A stretch of DNA of 64,000 nt from Veillonella_A intestinalis. GTDB lineage: Bacteria; Bacillota; Negativicutes; Veillonellales; Veillonellaceae. The notes below the pieces were generated by a model that had not been told where the DNA came from, searched no databases, and saw only the letters and a list, made by a program, of their open reading frames with translations. The stretch's first letter is position 1, and every line of letters starts with the position of its first letter. The DNA is taken from assembly GCF_943192895.1 (NCBI RefSeq), contig NZ_CALPCB010000006.1, forward strand, positions 1 through 64,000. Reading direction: 5' to 3'. Both the position numbers and the translations under genes were made by a program. Below, in pieces: positions 19,093 through 29,500 of this stretch.

Positions 19093-20574
19093 ATGCACAC
19101 ACAGTTTCCGATTATCATAGCCTTTGCAATTTACTTAGGCCTTATGATGTACATCGGCATCTATTATTATCGCAAATCACGAAATTTAAGTGATTACATT
19201 CTAGGGGGCCGTAAACTAGGGCCTTGGCTCACTTCAATGAGCGCCGAAGCATCTGATATGAGTGGTTGGATGCTCATGGGTTTACCTGGTTTTGCTTACA
19301 GCACTGGCATTTCAGCTATTTGGATCGCCTTAGGTCTCGCTGGTGGCACCTGGCTCAATTGGGCCTTTGTATCAAAGCGACTTCGTAATCACACAGAGGT
19401 TGCCAACAACAGTTTAACAATTCCGGATTATTTAAAAAACCGATTCCGCGACACGTCAAGAATTTTACCGATTGTATCTGCTATTTTTATTATTATCTTC
19501 TTCTTGATTTATACATCGTCCGGTTTCGTCGCTGGGGGTAAATTATTTACTACAATTTTTGGTTTGGAATATACAACCTCACTCCTAATTACAGCCGGCG
19601 TAGTTATCTTTTACACCTTCTTAGGTGGCTTCTTAGCCGTAAGCTGGACTGATTTAATTCAAGGCACTATGATGTTTTTTGCTATTTTAATCATTCCAAT
19701 TACAGCTACCATTATGTTAAATGGTCCTGTTAATACAGCTCACTTAATTGCTACTGAGTTTCCTCAAGGCTTATCAATTTGGGGACCTGAATCAGATACG
19801 TTTGCCTTAACAATAGGTATTATTTCTTCCTTAGCTTGGGGCCTTGGCTACTTCGGCCAACCGCATATCTTAGTGCGTTTCATGGCAATATCTGATGCAC
19901 GCGAGTTAAAAAAAGCTACTAACATCGCTATGGTCTGGGTTATTATTTCTCTAGTAGCGGCTGTTATTGTCGGCCTTGTAGGTAAGGTATATCTGACAAC
20001 ACCACTAGAAGGGGCTGATGTGGAAAAAGTATTTTTAGTAATGAATGAACAGCTTTTCCCACCATTTGTAGCTGGTCTCATTTGGTCCGCTGTACTAGCT
20101 GCCATTATGAGTACAGCCTCTGGCCAATTACTAGTAACAGCCTCTTCAGTATCACAAGACTTGTATAAAAATATTGTAGGGCATCAAACCAGTGACCGTG
20201 AACTCGTATTAATTAGTCGTATTACCGTTCTTATTATTTCTGCCATTGCCCTTTGGCTAGCATTAGATCCTAACAGCTATATCTTAACCATGGTAGCCTA
20301 TGCTTGGGCTGGTTTTGGAGCTGCCTTTGGTCCAGCTATTCTACTCTCCCTCTTCTGGCGTCGTATGACTTTGAAAGGCTGTGTAGCTGGCGTTATTGTA
20401 GGCGGCTTAACCGTTCTAATTTGGAAACAATTTGCTTGGTTTGGCTTGTATGAAATTGTTCCTGGTTTCATCTTATCAACCTTAGCTATTTATGTGGTAA
20501 GTCTATTAGATGCACCACCATCCAAAGAAATTACTGATGAATTTGATGCAGCTCAACAAATGCATATTTTGTAA
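19093..20574 (+). CDS. putP: Sodium/proline symporter (SSS family)
   Basis: Takes up proline with Na+ through the inner membrane. The 493 residues form about 13 membrane helices with family motifs (LSDYILGGRKLGPW near the N-terminus, the SAEASDMSGW segment, YTFLGGFLAVSWTD, WSAVLAAIMSTASGQLLV). The start at 19093 is preceded by AGGGGGTG at a 9-nt spacing; the in-frame GTG at 19081 lies within this site. No catabolic proline gene is nearby. Confidence 0.93.
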   Translation: MHTQFPIIIAFAIYLGLMMYIGIYYYRKSRNLSDYILGGRKLGPWLTSMSAEASDMSGWMLMGLPGFAYSTGISAIWIALGLAGGTWLNWAFVSKRLRNHTEVANNSLTIPDYLKNRFRDTSRILPIVSAIFIIIFFLIYTSSGFVAGGKLFTTIFGLEYTTSLLITAGVVIFYTFLGGFLAVSWTDLIQGTMMFFAILIIPITATIMLNGPVNTAHLIATEFPQGLSIWGPESDTFALTIGIISSLAWGLGYFGQPHILVRFMAISDARELKKATNIAMVWVIISLVAAVIVGLVGKVYLTTPLEGADVEKVFLVMNEQLFPPFVAGLIWSAVLAAIMSTASGQLLVTASSVSQDLYKNIVGHQTSDRELVLISRITVLIISAIALWLALDPNSYILTMVAYAWAGFGAAFGPAILLSLFWRRMTLKGCVAGVIVGGLTVLIWKQFAWFGLYEIVPGFILSTLAIYVVSLLDAPPSKEITDEFDAAQQMHIL

Positions 20575-20616
20575 GATATATTGATTAATTAAATATACTT
20601 ATATATACCAATAACA

Positions 20617-20640
20617 AAAGAGGCCCTAGGGCCTCTTTTT
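20617..20640 (+). terminator. Terminator of putP
   Basis: A near-perfect palindrome (AAAGAGGCCC and GGGCCTCTTT around a TA centre) is followed by TTTTT, 43 nt after the putP stop. Confidence 0.92.
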
Positions 20641-20667
20641 ACTATTATCTATTGTTAGAGGAATAAT

Positions 20668-20707
20668 AAAAAGGCTGTAGCTCACTAATCGTGAACTATA
20701 GCCTTTG
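20668..20707 (-). terminator. Terminator of the first autotransporter gene
   Basis: On the minus strand AAAGGCTATAG plus TTCAC pairs with GTGAG plus CTACAGCCTTT with G-U pairs, followed by TTATT. It lies 130 nt after the stop. Together with the putP terminator it insulates the convergent genes. Confidence 0.8.
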
Positions 20708-20837
20708 TTATACTTCCATATAGTATATACATTTACCTTCACATATATTATAGTTAATCCGTTCATATAATATATGAATAAAATAATACTCTGCTATACG
20801 AATTCTTATTTATCAGTATTCAGTTACTAATACAAAA

Positions 20838-22436
20838 TTATCGAGCTGCTAATAATGCTTCTAATTTTGCTAAACGTTCATTTAAAGCAGCATTTTCAGC
20901 TTTAACAGTATCTACTTCATTAGCTTTTGCTTTTAATACTTCAATATCTTTACCTTGATCTTCTAAAGCAGATACTAATTCAGCTTTAGATAAACCTTGG
21001 TATGGAGAAGAATCGCCAAAGCGGAAGGATAAACCTGCATTGTACATGTTTTCAGAGTTACCTACAGCAGTAGCAAAACTGAACATTAAGTTTTCATTTG
21101 GGCGATAGAACGCACCAAGAGCAGCTGCCTGTTCATTTTTATATGCACCAAAACCTGCAGCAAATGTCAATTTGGAGTCATCATCAAAATCAAGTGGATG
21201 TAAACCTGCTAAAGCTGCGGCACCAGCACCAATTTTATTTACACGAGTACCTAATTTGTCTACGCGATTATTTAAGCCAGAAATAGCCGTGTCATGATTG
21301 CTTACACGATCTGTCAAGTCATTAATAGCGTTGGTGTTATTAGTTACACGGCCATTAAGGTCTTGAATAGAATTTGTGTTGTCAGATACGCGATTATCTA
21401 AATCCTTAATTTGATCTGTATGTTCTTTAATTGTTTGGCCTTGATTTTCTATATCAGTTTTAATATTGCTGATTTCTGTAGTATTATTATTGCCTGTATT
21501 CTCAATATTACCAATTTTTTCTTCTACTACAGTCACACGGCCATCTAATGCCGCTACTTTCCCATCAACTAAAGTCAAACGATTGTCTACAGATTTAAGC
21601 TGTGCTACGTTTACAGCATCAGTATCGGCACTACCAGCTGCTACATTAACAATTTGACGAGTAGATAAACTATTACCTACTGATACTGCACCTAATTGTC
21701 CTTTTACTGTATTAGCAATTGCTTTTTTGTCCGTATCAATTGCTTTATCCGCAGCATATACTTCACTATTTGAATAATTAGCCTTCGCACTTGTTGTAAT
21801 AATATCTGTAGCTTTATTATTTATTAATTTACTACGATTCGCTACTGAATAACTGCCTAGAGCAATAGCATCTGTTACGCGGTTCGTTTTAGTTTCTAAC
21901 CCAATAGCAACTGATCTTAAATTAGAACTTGCATTAGAACCTAAAGTTATACTCTGTAAACCAGCCTCTGAATCTTTACCAATACTAATGCCTTCCTTGC
22001 CATTATTAAGCTTCACACCATTACCTAAAGCTATACTATCCATTGCATTTGCCTTTACATTAGTGCCTATAGCAATAGTATTCATCCCATACGAAACATC
22101 AGAGCCTAAGCCCACACCATGGCTAATCGCATAAGAGCCTGCTGCTACACGATTACCAATAGAAATATTTTCAGTATGCCGACTATTTCCTGTATCGCCA
22201 GCATCACTAGTCGATACTTTATTACCAATAGCTATACCACGATCTTCAGCAATTACATCATTACCAATCCCAATACTACTGTTTTCTGCCCGAGAATTGT
22301 TACCAATAGAAACTGTACCCTCTTGAGCTGTTGCAGTACTCCCTAACGTTACAGCATCTGCCTGTGCCACTGTCATAACACTCACAGCTAATAAACTAGA
22401 TAGAACTAAACTCTTTAACACTTTTTCCTTACTCAT
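20838..22436 (-). CDS. Trimeric autotransporter adhesin (YadA-like), copy 1
   Basis: Surface adhesin secreted as a trimer through its own outer-membrane barrel. The 532 residues run: signal peptide 1-26 (cut after AQA); a head of YadA-type repeats (SIGIGN, AIAIGN) to about 240; a neck with DTDAVNVAQLK near 270; a coiled-coil stalk to about 390; and a four-strand anchor ending LSFRF at 473. A 59-residue coiled-coil tail follows the anchor, which is unusual. AAAGGA lies 6 nt before the ATG. It is a near duplicate of the next gene at both ends but not in the head. Confidence 0.93.
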   Translation of the reverse strand: MSKEKVLKSLVLSSLLAVSVMTVAQADAVTLGSTATAQEGTVSIGNNSRAENSSIGIGNDVIAEDRGIAIGNKVSTSDAGDTGNSRHTENISIGNRVAAGSYAISHGVGLGSDVSYGMNTIAIGTNVKANAMDSIALGNGVKLNNGKEGISIGKDSEAGLQSITLGSNASSNLRSVAIGLETKTNRVTDAIALGSYSVANRSKLINNKATDIITTSAKANYSNSEVYAADKAIDTDKKAIANTVKGQLGAVSVGNSLSTRQIVNVAAGSADTDAVNVAQLKSVDNRLTLVDGKVAALDGRVTVVEEKIGNIENTGNNNTTEISNIKTDIENQGQTIKEHTDQIKDLDNRVSDNTNSIQDLNGRVTNNTNAINDLTDRVSNHDTAISGLNNRVDKLGTRVNKIGAGAAALAGLHPLDFDDDSKLTFAAGFGAYKNEQAAALGAFYRPNENLMFSFATAVGNSENMYNAGLSFRFGDSSPYQGLSKAELVSALEDQGKDIEVLKAKANEVDTVKAENAALNERLAKLEALLAAR

Positions 22437-22506
22437 TTTAAATCCTTTCTACCTCTAAATATAAACTATACTCAAATACTTCTTTTTAACGAATAAATTA
22501 TCTCAC

Positions 22507-22512
22507 ATTATA
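22507..22512 (-). promoter_or_regulatory. Candidate -10 box of autotransporter copy 1
   Basis: TATAAT on the minus strand, 71 nt before the start. No convincing -35 is seen at 16-18 nt. The 51 nt directly upstream of the ATG are identical to those of copy 2, while the sequence further upstream, including this box, differs. Confidence 0.4.
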
Positions 22513-22571
22513 AAAGAATAACCTTATCAACTGTAGCTTTAAAATTATCTCTATTTAATTATTTACTTCTA

Positions 22572-24200
22572 TTATTTAGTAGCTAATAAAGCTTCTAATT
22601 TCGCTAAGCGTTCATTTAAAGCAGCATTTTCTGCTTTAACAATAGCTACTTCACTAGCCTGTGCTTTAATTTCTTTTCCCTGTTCTTCTACAACAGACAC
22701 TAATTCAGCTTTAGATAGACCTTGGTATGGAGAAGACTCGCCAAAGCGGAAAGATAAACCTGCACTATGCATATTTTCAGAGTTCCCTACTACAGTAGCA
22801 AAGCTAAACATTAAATTTTCATTTGGACGATAGAATCCACCAAGAGCGGCTGCTTGTTGATTTTTATATGAGCCAAAACCTGCAGCAAATGTCAATTTGG
22901 AGTCATCATCAAAATCAAGTGGGTGTAAGCCTGCTAAAGCTGCAGCACCAGCACCAATTTTATTTACACGAGTACCTAATTTATCTACGCGATTATTTAA
23001 GCCAGAAATAGCAATATCATGATTGCTTACACGATCTGTCAAGTCATTAATAGCATTAGTATTTTTAGTTACGCGGCCATCAAGATCACTAATCTGAGAC
23101 GTATGTGTTTCAATAATCTTACCTTGGTCCTCTACGTCTTTTTTAATATTGTTGATTTCTGTAGTATTAGCATTACCTGCACTCTCAATATTATCAATTT
23201 TTTCTTCTACTACAGTCACACGGTCACCTAATGCGTCTACTTTCCCATCTACTAAAGTCAAGCGATTATCTACAGATTTAAGCTGTGCCACATTTACAGC
23301 ATCTGTATCAGCACTACCAGCACCAACATTTATTATTTGACGAGTAGCATCAGCCTTACCTATTGATACTGCACCATATGACCCTTTTATTGTAGCGACT
23401 ATTGCATCTTTATCAGTTCTACTTGCAGCATCATTAGCATAAACTTGCGTAATTTCTGGATTCGAACTTGTTATGACCTTAGTATTCCCCTTATTAAGTA
23501 TTCCTTCTCGATCAGCTACTGATGTCCCACCCAAAGCGACTGAAGCCTTAACAAGTGCCTGAGCATAAGTTCCCAAAGCAACCCCAAAGTTATCAGATTT
23601 AGCTTGATAGCCTAATGAAGCTCCCGCATTTTTGCCACTGTCAGACTCTGCGCCAACGGCAACACCATAGAACACAGATCTAGATTGTGCACCAATAGCA
23701 ACGCCGGAAAAATCAGCATTAGCTTCAGTACCTAATGCTGCTGCTAATTTACCACTAAATGTTCTTGCACCAATAGCAATACCTTGATCTCCACCCGTTT
23801 CATTTGCTCTTGCATTATTACCAATAGCTATCGCATCTGTACTACCAGCAATAGTCTCGCTGCCTATAGCCACTGCCTGTTTCCCATAAACAACATCACG
23901 CCCAATACCGATACCATGACTAATGGCAGTAGCTCTTGCCTCAACTCGATTACCAATTGAAATATTCTCATGATGTAGACTTACATTTTTACCATCATTC
24001 TTGGTTCCATTATAAACTTCATTACCAATAGCAATACCACTATGGCTTGCATGAGCTTCATGACCTACGGCAATACTTTTAGCATCCTTAACAGTAGCTG
24101 TATCTCCTAATTTAACATCATCTGCCTGTGCTACTGTTATAACACTTACTGCCAATAGACTAGATAAAACTAAACTCTTTAACACTTTCCTCTTACTCAT
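22572..24200 (-). CDS. Trimeric autotransporter adhesin (YadA-like), copy 2
   Basis: 542 residues with the same plan as copy 1: signal peptide 1-26; YadA-type head repeats (GIAIGN, GVAIGA, GVAVGA) to about 265; neck DTDAVNVAQLK near 298; coiled-coil stalk; and a barrel anchor ending LSFRF at 486, followed by a 56-residue coiled-coil tail. Signal peptide, neck, stalk end, anchor and tail are nearly identical to copy 1; the head is different. It lies 135 nt upstream of copy 1 on the same strand. It probably binds host or bacterial surface ligands; the target is unknown. Confidence 0.93.
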   Translation of the reverse strand: MSKRKVLKSLVLSSLLAVSVITVAQADDVKLGDTATVKDAKSIAVGHEAHASHSGIAIGNEVYNGTKNDGKNVSLHHENISIGNRVEARATAISHGIGIGRDVVYGKQAVAIGSETIAGSTDAIAIGNNARANETGGDQGIAIGARTFSGKLAAALGTEANADFSGVAIGAQSRSVFYGVAVGAESDSGKNAGASLGYQAKSDNFGVALGTYAQALVKASVALGGTSVADREGILNKGNTKVITSSNPEITQVYANDAASRTDKDAIVATIKGSYGAVSIGKADATRQIINVGAGSADTDAVNVAQLKSVDNRLTLVDGKVDALGDRVTVVEEKIDNIESAGNANTTEINNIKKDVEDQGKIIETHTSQISDLDGRVTKNTNAINDLTDRVSNHDIAISGLNNRVDKLGTRVNKIGAGAAALAGLHPLDFDDDSKLTFAAGFGSYKNQQAAALGGFYRPNENLMFSFATVVGNSENMHSAGLSFRFGESSPYQGLSKAELVSVVEEQGKEIKAQASEVAIVKAENAALNERLAKLEALLATK

Positions 24201-24262
24201 TTTAAATCCTTTCTACCTCTAAATATAAACTATACTCAAATACTTCTTTTTCAACAAAACAA

Positions 24263-24292
24263 ATTATAGCACATTCATTTTATTTTTAGCAA
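24263..24292 (-). promoter_or_regulatory. Promoter of autotransporter copy 2
   Basis: On the minus strand -35 TTGCTA (24287-24292) and a perfect -10 TATAAT (24263-24268) are 18 nt apart, with TG before the -10 (extended -10). It is 63 nt before the start codon. The rest of the 24201-24538 gap is A/T-rich and holds only the terminator at 24433. Confidence 0.7.
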
Positions 24293-24432
24293 TATCTTTT
24301 TATATTTTTTTCATCTTATTTTAATTTATAATCCTAATATATTAAAGGTCATAATATTTTAATAATGACACTTAATTCCATTATTTTAGCCATTTTAAAT
24401 AAAAATGTATTTAATACAATATTAAATAAAAG

Positions 24433-24474
24433 AAAAAATAGACTATCATTTTTAATACTGATAGTCTATTTTTT
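24433..24474 (-). terminator. Terminator of the WG-repeat gene
   Basis: Perfect 16-nt arms (AAAAAATAGACTATCA and its complement) around a 10-nt loop. T runs occur on both strands, so it can work in both directions. It lies 65 nt after the WG-repeat gene stop. Confidence 0.9.
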
Positions 24475-24538
24475 CATTTAATTTTAAGTTTTAAAGCCAA
24501 ATCTATATTCGATTTATTAATTTACAAATACATCATAC

Positions 24539-26098
24539 CTATCGCATCAACATCACACTTTTTCCAGTAGGAATTACAAAATTAACATCTTTATAAATTG
24601 GTTCTACTATCCATTTACCAGTCGTATCCATAACCCCCCATTTACCATCTACACGAACTGCAGAATAATAGGCAAAGAAATTAGATGCATCTTGTATTGC
24701 TATATCTTTCGCTTCAAAAACAACTTGCCCTTCACGATTAATAATTTTATAACCTGTAAAGCCATCGCCAAGTTCAGAATCGCCTACTACCCAAGCGAAA
24801 CCTTCTGCACCAAATCCACTATGCAAGGAAATTTTAGATAGTCGGAATACTTCCTTACGAGTTGGTTCTATTTGATAAACTCGCTTACCATCTGCTGCCG
24901 TAGCCACTACAAAACCATCATTCATAAAATCAACATCTTCGTAGAGGAATGGCAATATCTGAGTATTTGTTAAATAATTCATGACACCTCGTTTTTCAGT
25001 TGTTTTATCTTTAAAAGCAATGTAAGGATCATTTAAATTGATTTTTTCTAAAGCATAATCACCATAAGGAATCAAGAAATTTCCCTTACGATCAACGACA
25101 GCTAATTTTTTATCATTTTCAATAATCGTACCAAAAGGCATCATTGGATATACATGGTCTAATTTGCTATCAATGACTACGTTCCCATCACGGTCAATAT
25201 ACCCCCGTTTGATTTTATCTCGTACAACTGTAACACCACTATAGAAGTGGTTATGACGACCGTAGTCCCAAAAATCATTATAGCCATAACCAACACCTAA
25301 GCCAACTCCATCAGGACCAACATTGATACCAATCCCTGCACCATGACTATTACCAATACCGGCTAATGCTACCCCTGCAATAGCGCCTAGTAAACTAAAA
25401 CCAGATGCTTTACGCTGAATTTCAGCTAAACCGTCATAATAAGGATACACATAGTCAGCATCAACAGTAAATAATTCATTGCCACTGCTATCAATAGCTA
25501 CAGGGGCACCAGATTTACTTTTAACAAAGGCTCTATCTTCTCTAAAATTAGTAAGAACATTTTTAAATTGAGGTGCAATAACAACATCATCATTTATGTC
25601 TTTAAAGCCATATTTCTTTGTCTTCTTGTCTTTAAATGGGATATATCCATCTGAAACATAATTAATATCTTCCTCAACAGCAGGCACATCTAGTTTAACA
25701 CCAATATAGCCGTCATCTTCCGCTTTAGGATTATTAAATACTATAATATGTCCGTTTTCACGAGCCGTGACGCGCTTATATTTTGGTTCAACTAAAACTT
25801 GCCCCTTTGTATCAACAAGACCATAACCTTCTTTAGTTTCTACAATCGCCATAACACGTTGTTTATCTTTTAATTGTGCAGGATCCTCTCCTTTTACAGC
25901 ACTATTTTCAATGGCAACACCATTGTTAGGAATAGTAGCAAATACATTCCCATCTTGCACAAACATTACATCCTCACTTTGTAAGGCTGAATTAGGTAAA
26001 TAATTAATAGACTCTGTAATTATGGCATCACTATGGCCAACGCAAAAAGAACATACCGCAGCAACCAGTAAAGTCTTCGACCGCTTTGATAATTTCAT
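24539..26098 (-). CDS. Secreted WG-repeat protein
   Basis: 519 residues with an N-terminal signal peptide (about 1-25), so it is exported. At least six WG-type repeats are seen, each with a core like YGLVDTKGQVLVEPKY, KRGYIDRDGNVVI or WGVMDTTGKWIVEPIY. Near the middle a Gly-rich hydrophobic stretch (LLGAIAGVALAGIG, then GVGLGVGYGYNDFW) interrupts the repeats and could be a membrane-inserting loop. The function of WG repeats is poorly known; a surface or periplasmic binding role is an inference. The start at 26098 is set by GAGGAGGG 6 nt upstream. Confidence 0.8.
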   Translation of the reverse strand: MKLSKRSKTLLVAAVCSFCVGHSDAIITESINYLPNSALQSEDVMFVQDGNVFATIPNNGVAIENSAVKGEDPAQLKDKQRVMAIVETKEGYGLVDTKGQVLVEPKYKRVTARENGHIIVFNNPKAEDDGYIGVKLDVPAVEEDINYVSDGYIPFKDKKTKKYGFKDINDDVVIAPQFKNVLTNFREDRAFVKSKSGAPVAIDSSGNELFTVDADYVYPYYDGLAEIQRKASGFSLLGAIAGVALAGIGNSHGAGIGINVGPDGVGLGVGYGYNDFWDYGRHNHFYSGVTVVRDKIKRGYIDRDGNVVIDSKLDHVYPMMPFGTIIENDKKLAVVDRKGNFLIPYGDYALEKINLNDPYIAFKDKTTEKRGVMNYLTNTQILPFLYEDVDFMNDGFVVATAADGKRVYQIEPTRKEVFRLSKISLHSGFGAEGFAWVVGDSELGDGFTGYKIINREGQVVFEAKDIAIQDASNFFAYYSAVRVDGKWGVMDTTGKWIVEPIYKDVNFVIPTGKSVMLMR

Positions 26099-26144
26099 AC
26101 AATACCCTCCTCTAATTCTAGCAAAATAACTTTTAATACTCACT

Positions 26145-26254
26145 TAATACATACTTAGGTGCTCCTGAATACATATCTAGCACACGCTTAATATATATTG
26201 AACACATACTTAATACGTATGTAACACACGCTAAATACATATCTAGCACCTTAA
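26145..26254. repeat. Degenerate 22-bp tandem repeat upstream of the WG-repeat gene
   Basis: Five 22-nt units start at 26145, 26167, 26189, 26211 and 26233 with the pattern TAATACATAYNTARCACACGCT. Units 2, 4 and 5 are closest. It lies just upstream of the WG-repeat gene, in the 425-nt gap that also holds the nifJ terminator. No gene is seen in the gap. Confidence 0.75.
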
Positions 26255-26393
26255 CACATACTTAACTCTGCGCTAACGTTCACTGTATTCACTTAACTTT
26301 TATTAGTTACTCATATTATAATTGTTGATTTTTAAATTGGCAATTATCTTATTTAACAGCTAATATTGCATCTAAAAATAATGAAATTAATAT

Positions 26394-26430
26394 AAAAAAC
26401 CGCAAGGCATCTATTGATACCTTGCGGTTC
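26394..26430 (-). terminator. Terminator of nifJ
   Basis: On the minus strand AACCGCAAGG (right arm 26420-26429) pairs perfectly with CCTTGCGGTT (26398-26407), followed by TTTT. It lies 95 nt after the nifJ stop. Confidence 0.92.
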
Positions 26431-26523
26431 TACTAGCCCGTACTTATGCCTCTTGACCATCATGGTCGATACCTTACTTCATTGTAAGATTAGCAATAAC
26501 TACAGTCTACATGTTTATTTGAA

Positions 26524-29500
26524 TTATTGTACTTCGTCAAAACCTTTTTGAAGACGAACGTAGGATTTACGACGTTCAATAGCATCTTTTTCAGTTTTTT
26601 CGAATAATTCTTCTGCCATTTCTGGAGCAGCTTTCTTCAAGGAAGCATAACGAACTTCGTTCATTAAGAAGTCGCGGAAGCTTTCGGTTGGTTCTTTGGA
26701 ATCCAAGCTGAATGGGTTCTTACCAGCTTCTTTAAGAGCTGGGTTGTAACGGTAAAGATCCCAGTAACCAGAAGCAACAGCACGACGTTGTTCTTCCTGA
26801 GCATTACCCATACCGCCTTTAATACCATGGTTGATACATGGAGCATAAGCGATAATTAAGGATGGACCTGGATATGCTTCAGCTTCAGTGATAGCTTTCA
26901 TTAATTGGTTTTTATCAGCACCCATGGAAACTTGAGCTACATATACATAGCCATAAGTCATAGCCATCATGCCAAGGTCTTTCTTCTTAGTACGTTTACC
27001 AGAAGCAGCGAACTGAGCTACAGCAGCTGTATGAGTGGATTTAGAGGACTGACCACCAGTATTGGAGTAAACTTCAGTATCGAATACAAATACGTTGATG
27101 TCTTCGCCAGAAGCTAATACATGGTCAAGACCGCCGAAACCGATATCGTAAGCCCAGCCGTCACCACCGAAGATCCATTGAGAACGTTTTACTAAGTATT
27201 GTTTCTTAGCAAGCATTTCTTTAACTTCTTCAGTTTGTTCAGCAGCTTCTAATTCTTTTACTAATTCAGCTACGCGTTCACGAGAACCTTCACCTTGGTC
27301 TTTGCCTTCGATCCAGTTTTCGATAGCTGCTTTTAAGCTTGGAGCTGCTTTTTCAGCAACAACTTGTGCAGTTTCAGCTAATTGAGCACGAACTTTTTGT
27401 GCACCAACGAACATACCATAGCCATATTCAGCATTATCTTCGAACAAGGAGTTGCCCCATGCAGGACCTTGACCTTGTTGGTTAGTAGTGTATGGAGAAG
27501 CTGGCATGGAAGCACCCCAGATAGAGGAACAACCAGTAGCATTTGCAATCACCATGCGATCACCAAATAATTGAGTGATTAAACGAGCGTATGGAGTTTC
27601 ACCACAACCTGCGCAAGCGCCGGAGAACTCAAGAAGTGGAGTTTCGAACTGGCTACCTTTTACAGTGTCTTTCTTCATTGGGTTAGCTTTTACTGGTAAT
27701 TTAACTGCATAGTCCCAAGTTTCAGCAAATTCCATTTCGCCATCGATAGGACGCATTTCAATAGCTTTGCCTTTAGGAGAAGGACAGATATTAACACAGT
27801 TGGAGCAACCTAAGCAATCAAGTGGAGATACAGCAATACGGAATTGAAGATCTTTAGCACCAAGAGCTGGGATTGCTTCGAAGTTATCAGGACCAGCCGC
27901 TACTTCTTCAGCTGTAGCTAATACAGGACGAATTGTAGCATGTGGACATACGAACGCACATTGGTTACATTGGATACAGTTTTCTTTAATCCAGTGTGGA
28001 ACGAATAAAGCAGCACCACGTTTTTCATAAGCAGCTGTACCAGCAGGTAATGTACCATCTTCGAAACCAGCAAAGGAGCTTACTGGTAAATCATAACCAG
28101 CTTGAGCATTTACAGGTTTACAGATGTTTTCAACATAGCTTGGGCAAGATGCACAACCTGGTTTTTCTTCTTTAGCTGCATTGTCAACAGCATCTTTCCA
28201 AGAAGCAGGTACATCAATCTTAACAAGCGCGCCAACACCTTTGTCGATAGCAGCATTGTTCATGTCAACAACGTTTTGACCTTTTTTACCGTATGTTTTT
28301 TCTACGGAGTCTTTAAGGTATTCAATAGCTTTATCAACAGGAATGATATTTGTCAATTTGAAGAATGCAGCCTGACAAATCATGTTGATACGACCACCTA
28401 AGCCGATTTCACGAGCGATTTCAGCAGCGTTGATGATGTAGAAGTTCAATTCTTTTTCAGCAATTGTACGACGAAGGTTTGCTGGTAATTTTTCTTCTAA
28501 TTCTTCAGGAGTCCAAGTACAGTTCAAGAGGAATGTACCACCTTTTTTGATACCACGAAGAAGGTCATATTCATGAACATAGGACTGACGATGACAAGCA
28601 ATGAACTCAGGTTCAGTTACAAGGTAAGGTTTGTTGATTGGAGTCTTACCAAAACGAAGATGAGACATTGTTACGCCACCAGATTTTTTGGAGTCATAAT
28701 CGAAGTATGCTTGAGCATACATATCAGTGTAGTCACCGATGATTTTGATAGCGGATTTGTTAGCACCTACAGTACCGTCAGAACCGAAGCCCCAGAATTT
28801 GCAGCCAGTTAAACCTTCAGCTGTAATGGAAACGCCTTCAGCGCGTTTTAAGGACAAGTTGGTAACGTCGTCTTCAATACCTAATGTAAAGAAGCGTTTA
28901 GGAGCATCAGCTAACATGTTATCGAATACAGATACAATGTCTGCAGGGATAACGTCTTTGGAGCTTAAACCATAACGACCGCCATATACTTTAGCGTTGA
29001 TATCGTTTTGTACTAAAGCAGCCTGTACATCTAAGAATAAAGGTTCAGCCAAAGCACCTGGTTCTTTCGTACGGTCTAAGACAGCAATGCGTTCTACTGT
29101 TTTAGGTAAAGCTGCTACGAAACGATCAGTTGCGAATGGACGGAACAAGTGAATTTTCACTAAACCAACCTTACGGCCTTGTTTGTTTAAGTAATCAACA
29201 GTTTCTTCTACTACTTGGCAGCTAGAACCCATAGCTACGATAACATCAGTAGCGTCTGGAGCACCTACGTAGTTGAATAATTGGTAGTTACGACCAGTTA
29301 ATTTGTTGATTTCAGCCATGTAGTGTTCTACTACATTAGGAACTTCAAGGTAGAATGGGTTAGATGCTTCACGATGCTGGAAGTAAATATCAGGGTTTTC
29401 TGCAGTACCACGAGTTACAGGCGCATCTGGATTTAAAGCACGTTTACGGAATTCTTCAACTGCTTCCATATCTACTAATGGTTTTAATTCTTCATAGTCA

